A DNA stretch of 51,837 bases from Flavobacteriales bacterium UBA4466 (GTDB lineage Bacteria; Bacteroidota; Bacteroidia; Flavobacteriales_D; Sanyastnellaceae). Shown one piece after another: positions 18,763 to 26,849 of the stretch (the first letter of the stretch is position 1; every line of letters starts with the position of its first letter). Where the stretch lies: positions 1 through 51,837 of the forward strand of contig CAJJDD010000006.1 in NCBI GenBank assembly GCA_905182895.1, in the 5' to 3' direction. The position numbers were made by a program, and so were the translations under genes. Under the pieces are notes generated by a model. The model did no database searches, had not been told where the DNA came from, and worked only from the letters and a program-made list of their open reading frames with translations.

Positions 18763-20322
18763 ATGCTAAAACTATCTTTTTCAAGCTTATTAGGCTTTAT
18801 TGTCATCTTAATTTTCTCTCACTCTACTTTTGCACAGCTCACTTGGGCTGATGATGCTGCTGAAATTGTCTTTGAAAATTGCACCGCCTGTCATAATGAT
18901 AATGGAATAGCGCCGTTTTCTTTGATGGATTATGAAAGTGTTTTAAGTAATTCTGGAGCTATAGAGGCAGCAGTTTCTGATGAGTATATGCCACCATGGA
19001 CTGCTGATGATGGTTATCAGAGTTATGCGCATAGCAGAAAGTTAACGCCTATAGAAAAGAGTACTCTTCTTGCATGGTTAGATGATGGAATGGCGCAAGG
19101 GGATTTGGCTGATATTCCTCCAGCCCCTGTATACTCTAATGAGGGGTTTATCCAGGCTGAACCTGATTTGGAGATGATTATGGAGCCGTATACCAGCACT
19201 GCTACTTTTAATCAGGATGATTATATCTGCATATCACTACCTACGGGTTTAACAGAGGATAAAAAATTAAAGGCTTATCATAAATTGGTAATAATTATTC
19301 TGCACCATTGTTTAGTTTATATTGATGATACCGGTAATTACCCTACGGATTTTAGTGGTCAATGTGTAGGTCCTAATGACGATGAGGGCTTAATAGGAGG
19401 GTATACTCCTGGAGCTGTTCCTACTGTTTTCCCGAGTAATGGGAATGATATAAATATGGGAATAACTATTCCTGCAGGCTCGAATATAGTGCTGGCTATG
19501 CATTATCCCCATGGTAGTGCAGGTGAGATAGATCAAACTAAAATCAGATTGTTTTTCTATGATGACGATGTGGAAATAAGAGAGGTGCTTACTTATCCTC
19601 TTTTATCTAATTGGACGTTTAATATTCAGGCCAATACCCAAGAAGAGGTGATGGCTCAGTATGGCCCTATTGCTCAAGATTTATCTGTTTTGAGTGTGTT
19701 TCCTCACATGCACTTATTAGGTGAGTATATTAATAGTTATGCGGTTACTGGTGATAATGAAACGATTCCTTTAGTTAAAATCCCTCACTGGGATTTTGAA
19801 TGGCAAGAGTTTTATTTCTTTCAGAACATACAGCATGTTCCATCTGGGTCTACTTTTTATGCGAATGGAACTTACAATAACACAAATACAAACCCACACA
19901 ATCCAAACAGCCCACCGCAGAATGTAGGAGCTGGGTTGAATACTTCTGACGAAATGTTCTTGGTGTATTTCCATTTCCTAGAATACCAAGAAGGAGATGA
20001 GGATTTAAATCTTACCGAACTCACTGCGCTTCCTTCATCTTTAACTGAAGTTAAAGTGAATGAGGAAGCTTTTATAAATGTATATCCAAACCCTGCTTCA
20101 GAAACAGTACGTTTTTCATTCAATCTAAATTCAGCAGCTAGTGGTAGCTTATATGTTTATGACGGTTTTGGCGGCATAGTGAATAAGGTCATTGATAGAG
20201 AGTCAGTAGCACAAGGAGTTTCTGACTATTCCATGGACGTTTCCAGTCTAAGCTCAGGTGTTTATTACTATTCAGTAAGAATAGATGGAGCGCTCAAGGC
20301 AGGAAAGTTTATCGTTGAATAA
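18763..20322 (+). CDS. Secreted cytochrome c / copper monooxygenase-like protein with T9SS sorting domain
   Basis: A 519-residue protein with a signal peptide (cleavage near residue 24, TFAQ). Residues about 30-120 form a cytochrome c-like domain with a heme site C40-T-A-C43-H44 and a candidate axial Met in EYMPPW. The middle shows His/Met clusters HHCLVYID, MHYPHG and FPHMHLLG, which match copper type II ascorbate-dependent monooxygenase-like domains. The end, from VYPNPASE to GKFIVE, is a type A T9SS sorting domain. It should act outside the cell as a redox enzyme; the substrate is unknown. Residues around 180-188 (KLVIIIL) look out of place: another frame gives GNNYSA there, suggesting two compensating indels near 19280-19305. 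Confidence 0.8.
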   Translation: MLKLSFSSLLGFIVILIFSHSTFAQLTWADDAAEIVFENCTACHNDNGIAPFSLMDYESVLSNSGAIEAAVSDEYMPPWTADDGYQSYAHSRKLTPIEKSTLLAWLDDGMAQGDLADIPPAPVYSNEGFIQAEPDLEMIMEPYTSTATFNQDDYICISLPTGLTEDKKLKAYHKLVIIILHHCLVYIDDTGNYPTDFSGQCVGPNDDEGLIGGYTPGAVPTVFPSNGNDINMGITIPAGSNIVLAMHYPHGSAGEIDQTKIRLFFYDDDVEIREVLTYPLLSNWTFNIQANTQEEVMAQYGPIAQDLSVLSVFPHMHLLGEYINSYAVTGDNETIPLVKIPHWDFEWQEFYFFQNIQHVPSGSTFYANGTYNNTNTNPHNPNSPPQNVGAGLNTSDEMFLVYFHFLEYQEGDEDLNLTELTALPSSLTEVKVNEEAFINVYPNPASETVRFSFNLNSAASGSLYVYDGFGGIVNKVIDRESVAQGVSDYSMDVSSLSSGVYYYSVRIDGALKAGKFIVE

Positions 20323-20367
20323 TTATGGATTTAGTAAGTGTAATTTGAAGCAGCACCGAAGAGAATA

Positions 20368-20407
20368 AAGGCTAGAATAGCGTCAGCTATTGCTAGCCTT
20401 CTTTTTT
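20368..20407 (+). terminator. Terminator after the heme/copper protein gene
   Basis: Long stem: 20368-20381 (AAGGCTAGAATAGC) pairs with 20386-20400 with a single bulged G at 20392, loop GTCA, followed by six T at 20402-20407. Confidence 0.85.
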
Positions 20408-20592
20408 CGCTATCCCTTCTTGACAGCTGTTATTTCAGTTTTTTAGATAGTATGTTCATCTATAGTTTTCTTATAAAGTATTCTAAACTCTTTGTAATTC
20501 TCTTTTCTTGTTTGTTTAGGCTCTCCTTGGAGCTGTTTTTATAGAATTTAACAGAATCGTTAAGTTAGCTGTAATTGTATGTTTCTTAGAAC

Positions 20593-20625
20593 AAAAAAAA
20601 GGCCATTACATTGTAACGGCCTTTT
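20593..20625 (-). terminator. Terminator after pdhC
   Basis: A 13-bp stem with one mismatch (20597-20609 with 20613-20625, core AAAAGGCC/GGCCTTTT). The A run at 20593-20600 gives the U tract on the minus-strand transcript that ends pdhC. Confidence 0.82.
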
Positions 20626-20652
20626 AAAGTTTTATGTTCTGTGTGGATAAGC

Positions 20653-21870
20653 CTAAGCGATCATCATAATTGGATTTTCAAGCATTCCTTTTAAGGTTTG
20701 AAGGAATTCAGAACCAGTGGCTCCATCGACTACTCTATGGTCGCAAGAAAGAGTTACTTTCATTCTGTTTCCTATTACTATCTGCCCATTCTTCACTACA
20801 GGCTCTGTTCTAATTCCTCCTACTGCTAGGATACATGCGTCAGGAGGGTTTACTATAGCAGTGAATTCTTCTATGCCAAACATTCCTAGGTTAGAAATAG
20901 TGAATGTGTTTCCTTCCCACTCATGTGGTTGAAGTTTTTTCTCCCTGGCACGAGTAGCATAATCAAATACTTCAGCATTTATGTCAGACATAAGTTTAGT
21001 GTCTGCATGTCTTACCACAGGGACTAATAACCCTTCGTCTACAGCTACAGCTACACCTATGTGAACGTGCTCGTTATATCTTATTTTATCTTCTAACCAA
21101 CTAGAATTAATCTTAGGGTGTTTCTTTAAAGAAACAGCAGTAGCCTTAATCACCATATCATTGAATGATACTTTGATATTTTTAGCTTTTAGACTAGCTC
21201 TAGCTGCCATAGCGTTATCCATGTCTATATCCATAGTTAAGTAGAAATGTGGAGCTGTAAACTTGCTTTCGGCAAGTCTTTTTGCAATCACTTTTCTCAT
21301 CTGGGATACATTTTCCTCAGTATAAGATTCTACCCCTACAGCAGATCTAGAGGCGACTGGTGCCGAAGATCCTGAGTGATTTTCTACATCTCTTTTCACC
21401 ACTCTTCCTCCGTCTCCACTTCCTGCTACAGCTCCTAAATCTATACCTTTATCATTAGCCATTTTCTTAGCCAAAGGAGAGGCTTTAACTCTACTGTTGT
21501 CGCTGTGAGTCATTTGTGTTACTGGAGCAGAAGCTACACCAATGGTTCTGCTGGTGCAGATGGTTCTGCTGGTGAAGCCGGTAGTAAAGGTGAAGCACTT
21601 GCTTCAGCTTCAAGTAACGCTTTAATATCTTCTCCTTTTTCTCCAAATCGCGAGTATAGAATCCACAGGAGCAGTTTCTCCAGTTTGAACTCCTATATGT
21701 AATAAAACTCCATCTTGGAAAGAATCAAACTCCATAGTAGCTTTGTCTGTTTCTATTTCAGCTAAAAGTTCTCCTGATTCTACTGGGTCGCCTACTTTTT
21801 TATGCCATTCAGCTACGACACCTTCAGTCATGGTGTCACTTAATTTCGGCATTTTTACTATCTCAGCCAT
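20653..21870 (-). CDS. pdhC: Pyruvate dehydrogenase E2 (dihydrolipoamide acetyltransferase), frameshifted
   Basis: Transfers the acetyl group to CoA in the pyruvate dehydrogenase complex. The N-terminal piece holds one lipoyl domain with the lipoyl-lysine motif ETDKATME. An Ala/Pro-rich linker is read in a second frame (about 21540-21645). The third piece carries the E1/E3-binding domain (KASPLAKKMA...GSGDGGRV) and the catalytic domain with DHRVVDGA near the C terminus. Two indels, near 21645 and 21540, break it. Only one lipoyl domain is seen, fewer than in some relatives. It lies 28 bases after pdhA on the same strand and ends at a clear terminator. Total of about 405 residues. Confidence 0.92.
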
Positions 21871-21898
21871 ATCTTTAAAATATATCTAGGGTGTTTTA

Positions 21899-22969
21899 TT
21901 AATCTCTTACGTATGGGTAATCCGTCTGTGTGTATACATCTTCGTATAACTCATGCGCTTCTGGTAATGGAGACTCCTCTGCGAATTTCACAGACTCTTC
22001 TACCACATTTTTTACGTCCGCCTGAATTGTCTTGATTTTAGCATCAGTTAACCATTTATTCTTTTTAATCACATCTAATACATGATCGATAGGATCTTTA
22101 GCTTGATAATCCTTTACTTCATCTTTAGTTCTGTACTTCTGAGGGTCAGACATAGAATGACCTTTGTATCTGTAAGTCTCTATGTTCAATAAAGTAGGCC
22201 CATCTCCTTTCCTTCCTCGTGCTGCAGCTTCTGCTATAGCATCTGCTACCGCCTCAGGACTCATTCCATCTACAGTGAATGAAGGCATATCATAACTCGC
22301 GCCCAATTTAGACATGTCTGCTACGTTAGAAGTTCTTTCAATAGAAGTTCCCATGGCATACTTGTTATTTTCAATAACAAATATTACGGGAAGTTTCCAA
22401 ATCATAGCCATATTGAATGTTTCATGAAGAGATCCTTGTCTAGCAGCTCCATCTCCCATAAATGTAATGGTTACATGATCTTCATTTCTATACTTGTCTG
22501 CGAATGCTATTCCAGCTCCCATAGGAATTTGAGCTCCTACGATACCGTGTCCACCAAAAAGATTTTTCTCTTTATCAAACATATGCATAGAACCACCTTT
22601 GCCCTTAGATAGCCCTGTAGTTTTTCCATATAACTCAGCCATTACTCTTTTGGGGTCTGAGCCTAAAACTAGAGGGTGAGCATGATCTCTGTATGCAGTG
22701 ATTACTTTGTCAGTAGGCTTTAACCCTACCGACATTCCTGCTAGTACAGCTTCCTGTCCTATATAAAGGTGACAGAATCCTCCAAACTTTTGTTGGATGT
22801 ATAACTGGCCACACTTTTCTTCGAACTTTCTCATAAGTAGCATGTCTTCATACCACTTTATGTAAGTTGCTTTTGAATATCCTTTTTGTTTCATAGTAGA
22901 AGAAGCCCCTGCTTTTTTAGCTGGTGCTGTTTTCGTTGTTTTCTTGCTTGCAGCTGTTCCGGTTGCCAT
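21899..22969 (-). CDS. pdhA: Pyruvate dehydrogenase E1 component, alpha subunit
   Basis: A 356-residue TPP-dependent dehydrogenase subunit that decarboxylates pyruvate. Visible motifs: the YRDHAHPL active-site segment, GGKGGSMH-type loop (KGKGGSMHMFD), the TPP/Mg motif GDGAARQG...ENN, and YRYKGHSMSDP, the regulatory loop region. The first 28 residues are rich in Ala, Lys and Thr and extend beyond the usual family start; they may be a flexible tail. It is transcribed with pdhC. The E1 beta gene is not next to it and must lie elsewhere, as in many Flavobacteriia. Confidence 0.93.
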   Translation of the reverse strand: MATGTAASKKTTKTAPAKKAGASSTMKQKGYSKATYIKWYEDMLLMRKFEEKCGQLYIQQKFGGFCHLYIGQEAVLAGMSVGLKPTDKVITAYRDHAHPLVLGSDPKRVMAELYGKTTGLSKGKGGSMHMFDKEKNLFGGHGIVGAQIPMGAGIAFADKYRNEDHVTITFMGDGAARQGSLHETFNMAMIWKLPVIFVIENNKYAMGTSIERTSNVADMSKLGASYDMPSFTVDGMSPEAVADAIAEAAARGRKGDGPTLLNIETYRYKGHSMSDPQKYRTKDEVKDYQAKDPIDHVLDVIKKNKWLTDAKIKTIQADVKNVVEESVKFAEESPLPEAHELYEDVYTQTDYPYVRD

Positions 22970-22989
22970 TATCGTTCAGAATTGATTTA

Positions 22990-22997
22990 CAAATATA
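22990..22997 (-). promoter_or_regulatory. Putative -7 element for pdhA-pdhC
   Basis: TATATTTG on the minus strand fits TAnnTTTG and lies 20 bases before the pdhA ATG. No clear -33 TTG was found at the expected spacing. Confidence 0.4.
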
Positions 22998-23023
22998 GAA
23001 TTGCTTACTGTAAATGAATGTTT

Positions 23024-23518
23024 TTAGTTCTTCTTTTTTAATCCTTTCTCAAAAAAGTATATGGGGAGCAGGCTGCGCGCACTAGACAAAGTGTATGTTT
23101 TACCCTTACTACCCTGTAAAATTATTTCAATTTCTTGGTCTTGTTGCAGCTCTGTTTCTAATAAAACTTGTCTACAAACTCCGCAAGGAGCTATGGGAGA
23201 AGACACCTCAAAATCATCTGTAAATACGGTTATGGCCATTTTAATAAGGGGGATACCTTTAAATTGATGCGCTGCATTATAAATGGCAGACCTTTCGGCA
23301 CATATACCTGCTGGAAATGAGGCGTTTTCTTGATTCGAACCTAAAATTATTTCACCATTGCGAAGCAAGGCTGCCGCTCCAACCTTAAAATTGGAATACG
23401 GACTGTAGGAGTAACTTAATGCTTCCCTTGCTTTTAATAAAAGAGACAGGTCTTCACTGTTCATCTCTTGTTCCGATGCATACTCTTTTAGTTGAACTTT
23501 AATTTCTATATCCTTCAA
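23024..23518 (-). CDS. cdd: Cytidine deaminase
   Basis: Deaminates cytidine and deoxycytidine in pyrimidine salvage. The 164-residue protein has the substrate loop YSPYSNFKVGAA, the zinc and catalytic motif CAERSAIY (Cys ligand with Glu proton shuttle) and PCGVCRQVL with the two remaining Cys ligands, all as in the homotetrameric CDA family. The length is slightly longer than typical (about 130) because of an N-terminal stretch of about 25 residues. The start is TTG at 23518; no upstream ATG exists in frame. Divergent from the VTC gene. Confidence 0.93.
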   Translation of the reverse strand: MKDIEIKVQLKEYASEQEMNSEDLSLLLKAREALSYSYSPYSNFKVGAAALLRNGEIILGSNQENASFPAGICAERSAIYNAAHQFKGIPLIKMAITVFTDDFEVSSPIAPCGVCRQVLLETELQQDQEIEIILQGSKGKTYTLSSARSLLPIYFFEKGLKKKN

Positions 23519-23577
23519 TTTAATTCTAGGGGTTTTCGCGGGTGAAATGTAACTATATAATCGTCTAATAAATACCT

Positions 23578-23585
23578 TATTTTTG
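23578..23585 (+). promoter_or_regulatory. Putative -7 element for the VTC/DUF4956 pair
   Basis: TATTTTTG fits TAnnTTTG exactly and lies eight bases before the GTG start at 23594, implying a very short leader. No convincing -33 box. Confidence 0.35.
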
Positions 23586-23593
23586 GCAATTCT

Positions 23594-24305
23594 GTGAGTG
23601 AAATTAATGAAATATTAAGTCGGTTCCGACCAATCTCTTTAGATGAGATGGATTCTGTCAAGTTAATGGACAGAGTAGACACCAAATTTATGCTTAGTTC
23701 CAGAGGGTTTGGAGCTTTGTTGAATGAGCTTCGTAAGTCTTATAAGTGTCTAGAGGTCGAGGGAAACAGAGCTAGTAGGTATGAAACAGTTTATTTAGAC
23801 ACTGAGAAGCTTGATTTTTATATCAAACACCATAACGGTAAAAGAAATAGGTATAAAATCAGGGACAGTAACAATATATGTATTAAGTACATTACCAAAT
23901 GGTAAAATGATCTATAATATTCCATCACTTAAAAAAAATGGTATGATAGTTCCAGGGATAGAATCTTCACTTAGTGAAGATTCTGCTCATTTTATAAATG
24001 ACATATCAGGAATTGATTATGAGGTTTTGAATGTTCTTAGAAATGATTTTAGTAGGATTACTCTTGTAAATGAGGAGCTTCAGGAGCGGCTAACCTTGGA
24101 TATGTCACTGAAATTCGAAGCTTTTGGAGGGGTGGCAGAAATGGGAGATGTTATAATATGTGAGCTGAAGCAGGAAAAAGCGAAGAGAAACTCTCCTTTT
24201 TTAAGCGCTGTAAAAAATCACGTTCATCGACCGATGAGGATAAGTAAATACTGCATGGGAATAGCCATGTTAAAAGAAGGAGTGAAGAAGAATAACTTTA
24301 AATAG
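23594..24305 (+). CDS. VTC-domain (polyphosphate polymerase-like) protein, frameshifted
   Basis: About 237 residues. The VTC fold is recognised from RVDTKFML near the N terminus, YLDTEKLDFY, the basic KRNRYKIR strand, RLTLDMSLKFE and the C-terminal ELKQEK...SKYCMGIAML. In eukaryotic Vtc4 these basic strands line a tunnel that makes polyphosphate; bacterial members are mostly uncharacterised. The reading changes frame between about 23865 and 23905, and the expected EVKFK strand is garbled there, so more than one indel is likely. The start is GTG at 23594. The DUF4956 membrane protein follows 29 bases later, a pairing known for this family. Confidence 0.78.
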
Positions 24306-24334
24306 AATTTTATTAATATTAGAAAAATTTAACG

Positions 24335-25024
24335 ATGATATCGGGGCTATTTGAAGCACTATCACCCACTCTACAGAATGCTTCATTGCTAGATGGTGCA
24401 GAAGGATTAAAATTCTTCGGGGTGAAGCTTATGGATGTGAAGGATTTTTCCAAATTACTGGTGAGGTTCTTATTCAACTTGTTTTTTGTGGTATTGCTTG
24501 TGAGAGGAGTGTATTATCCTGCTCAGAGAAGGAAAGATTTCCTATTTAGTTATATCTCTCTCGGGATGATTATTTTCCTTCTTTGCTATGTGCTGGTAGA
24601 TGTAGACATGGATACGGGATTTGCTCTAGGACTCTTCGCTATTTTCGGAATAATTAGGTATCGAACCGATGCTATTCCTATAAAGGAAATGACTTATCTA
24701 TTTATAGCGATAGGTCTTTCTGTTTTAAACGCTCTATCTGGATCTAAGGTGAGTTATGCTGAACTCGGATTTGCCAACATGGTTGTAATAGTGGCCACTT
24801 ACGGATTAGAGAAAGTTTGGCTGCTAAGGCATGAAGAGAGCAAAATAATAGTGTATGAAAAAATAGAACTAATTAAATCTCAGAATCATGAAGCTCTTAT
24901 AGAAGATATTCAAGAAAGAACTGGTATTAACGTCACGAGGATAGAAGTGGGGAAGGTTGATTTCTTGAGAGATACTGCTAATGTCACCATCTTCTATTAC
25001 GAAGACAACCAGCCAAATAAGTAA
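24335..25024 (+). CDS. DUF4956 membrane protein
   Basis: A 229-residue protein with about four hydrophobic segments (residues about 40-60, 68-85, 90-105 and 125-145) and a cytoplasmic C-terminal domain of about 80 residues. The motif FGIIRYRTDAIPIKEMTYLF between membrane segments is the DUF4956 signature as I know it. The family is often encoded beside VTC-domain proteins, as here, which suggests a joint role, possibly at the membrane in polyphosphate or a related polymer; this is inference. ATG at 24335 in the context TTAACGATGAT. It converges on ispF (5-base gap). Confidence 0.82.
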   Translation: MISGLFEALSPTLQNASLLDGAEGLKFFGVKLMDVKDFSKLLVRFLFNLFFVVLLVRGVYYPAQRRKDFLFSYISLGMIIFLLCYVLVDVDMDTGFALGLFAIFGIIRYRTDAIPIKEMTYLFIAIGLSVLNALSGSKVSYAELGFANMVVIVATYGLEKVWLLRHEESKIIVYEKIELIKSQNHEALIEDIQERTGINVTRIEVGKVDFLRDTANVTIFYYEDNQPNK

Positions 25025-25029
25025 AAGAA

Positions 25030-25509
25030 TTAATCCTTGTAGATGAGGGCGGTAGCGTATGCGCTAACACCTTCTTGTCTTCCTACAAAACTTAGCTTTT
25101 CAGTTGTTGTAGCTTTGATAGAAATTTGATTTTCTTCAATATTCATGACTTTGGCTAAGCATTTTTTCATTTCTGGGATGTGCGGGTTAACTTTAGGTAA
25201 TTCTAAGCATATAGTAGTATCTAAATTGCCTAGCTCGTATCCTTTGTTGCGCAGCAATGAGAACACTTCCTTTAGTAGTTTCTTGCTATCTATGCCTTTG
25301 TATTGAGGGTCTGTGTCAGGGAAGTGAAAGCCTATGTCTCTCAAGTCAGCTGCTCCTAGAACGGCATCACAGATTACATGAATTAGAACGTCAGCATCTG
25401 AATGACCGACTGCTCCTTTAGTATGTGGAATTTTGATTCCTCCCAGCCAAAAATCATGGTTTTCTGCTAGCTGATGCACGTCAAAACCAAAGCCTATTCT
25501 GAAATTCAT
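25030..25509 (-). CDS. ispF: 2-C-methyl-D-erythritol 2,4-cyclodiphosphate synthase
   Basis: Fifth step of the MEP isoprenoid pathway: cyclises CDP-ME 2-phosphate, releasing CMP. The 159-residue length matches the family. Zinc ligands are visible in the N-terminal GFDVHQL (Asp and His) and the active-site stretch GHSDADVLIHVICDAVLGAADLRDIG. The C-terminal KATTTEKLSFVGRQEG is the conserved IspF end motif. ATG at 25509; intact. It lies nine bases downstream of porV on the same strand and may be co-transcribed with it. Confidence 0.96.
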   Translation of the reverse strand: MNFRIGFGFDVHQLAENHDFWLGGIKIPHTKGAVGHSDADVLIHVICDAVLGAADLRDIGFHFPDTDPQYKGIDSKKLLKEVFSLLRNKGYELGNLDTTICLELPKVNPHIPEMKKCLAKVMNIEENQISIKATTTEKLSFVGRQEGVSAYATALIYKD

Positions 25510-25518
25510 TTAGATCTA

Positions 25519-26796
25519 TTATGAGTCTGAACCGCCTCCAGATAAATTCATATTTAAACCAAATCGTAGCGTGTTAGCCAGAGGGTTTTGGTTTCTAGTG
25601 GATATAAGGTATGACATATCTATAGAGAATACTTGAAACTTAACTCCAGCCCCTAGAGTAATGAATTGTCTATTTCCTTTAGTAGGATCTTCGTGGAAGA
25701 ATCCAGTTCTGAAGGCAAATTGGTTAGCGTATACGTACTCTAACCCTGCTGAGATGTTGATTTCTTTCATCTCTTCTCTGAACCTAGAGCCATCTACTAC
25801 ATAATACTCCTCATTTTCGTCCAGTAGAACAGAGCCAGGAGCATCGTTAAATGAACCAAATATTCCTGCAGCTACCCCAACGTCAGGATCTCTCCCAGAA
25901 ACGAGATCTCCTATGTTGTACACTTGAGTATCTTGTTGAGCGTAAGTACCATTTGTAGGAACTAATAGCTTATTGAAATCAGTCGTAAATGTTAATTCGT
26001 TATATTCATCTAAGTACAGACTTAAAGCTGTTCCTAGTCTTAGGTTGGCGGGTAAGAAATCTCTGTCGGCAGTCTCGGTGTATGCTATTTTGGCACCAAT
26101 ATTAGAAACGTTCATACCTACATTCAAGCGAGCATCTTTCCCTCCAATTTTCAAGTCAGGATTCGTGTAGAATATAGACACATCTGCAGCTGCACTTCTT
26201 CCTGCTTTTGAGCCTGCCCCATTCACTCCTATACCACCTGTTAAGTTTGAATGGATGTATCTTCCTGCGAATCCTCCACTTAATTTTTCGGAAAGTTTCT
26301 GAGAGAATCCTACATCGAAACTAAACTCTATAGGCTTAAAATCTCTAATTACGCTTCCGTTAATATCGGTAAAAGTAATGGTGCCTAAATCAAAAAACCT
26401 TAAGGCTCCGGTGAAAGCTTGCTTGTCATTTAATATTTTATATACGGATAAATAGGCTAAACTCATATCGTCTACCAAACTCCTAAGCCATGGAGAATAA
26501 GAAAGTGAAATACCAAAATCTGGTCTCTCTGATTTCACTCTGGTTCCACTCATCTCTCCCAAGAAAGCAAGTTTGGCCACGTTCCAGTGTAAAGAATTAC
26601 CGTCTGGTGATGTAGCCACCCCAGCATCTCCTAATGCCCCTCCTCTCGTATCAGGTGCTATAAGTAAAAATGGGACTGCGGTAGTAATTGTGTTTAACTG
26701 AACAGCAGCAGCAGCTTCTTCATTAGTTAGGTTTTGCGCGTTTATTTGGATTGAAGCCAATAAAACGGCAGTAATTATGGTTAGTTGTTTAAACAT
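25519..26796 (-). CDS. porV: Type IX secretion outer-membrane protein PorV
   Basis: A 425-residue outer-membrane beta-barrel of the FadL-like family with a signal peptide (to INAQ, about residue 21). PorV shuttles T9SS cargo from the translocon to the sortase PorU. Family features are the N-terminal TTAVPFLLIAPDTRGGALGDAGVATSPD segment, repeated amphipathic strands, and RTGFFHEDPTKGNRQFITLGAGVKF near the C terminus. It lies between ispF and porU on the minus strand; a -7-like element sits before it, so it may have its own promoter. Intact. Confidence 0.92.
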   Translation of the reverse strand: MFKQLTIITAVLLASIQINAQNLTNEEAAAAVQLNTITTAVPFLLIAPDTRGGALGDAGVATSPDGNSLHWNVAKLAFLGEMSGTRVKSERPDFGISLSYSPWLRSLVDDMSLAYLSVYKILNDKQAFTGALRFFDLGTITFTDINGSVIRDFKPIEFSFDVGFSQKLSEKLSGGFAGRYIHSNLTGGIGVNGAGSKAGRSAAADVSIFYTNPDLKIGGKDARLNVGMNVSNIGAKIAYTETADRDFLPANLRLGTALSLYLDEYNELTFTTDFNKLLVPTNGTYAQQDTQVYNIGDLVSGRDPDVGVAAGIFGSFNDAPGSVLLDENEEYYVVDGSRFREEMKEINISAGLEYVYANQFAFRTGFFHEDPTKGNRQFITLGAGVKFQVFSIDMSYLISTRNQNPLANTLRFGLNMNLSGGGSDS

Positions 26797-26818
26797 TTTA
26801 GGCCTTTTAAAAGGTGTG

Positions 26819-26826
26819 CAAATATA
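26819..26826 (-). promoter_or_regulatory. Putative -7 element for porV
   Basis: TATATTTG on the minus strand, 22 bases before the porV ATG, identical to the element upstream of pdhA. No clear -33 box. Confidence 0.38.
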
Positions 26827-26849
26827 GGTGTTGTTTAGGTTTTAGGTTT

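Larger units (their letters stand above)
20323..20652. other. 330-base intergenic region between convergent genes
   Basis: Holds one terminator at each end (20368-20407 and 20593-20625). The AT-rich stretch between them, about 20408-20592, shows no open frame, repeat or RNA gene that I can recognise. Confidence 0.6.
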
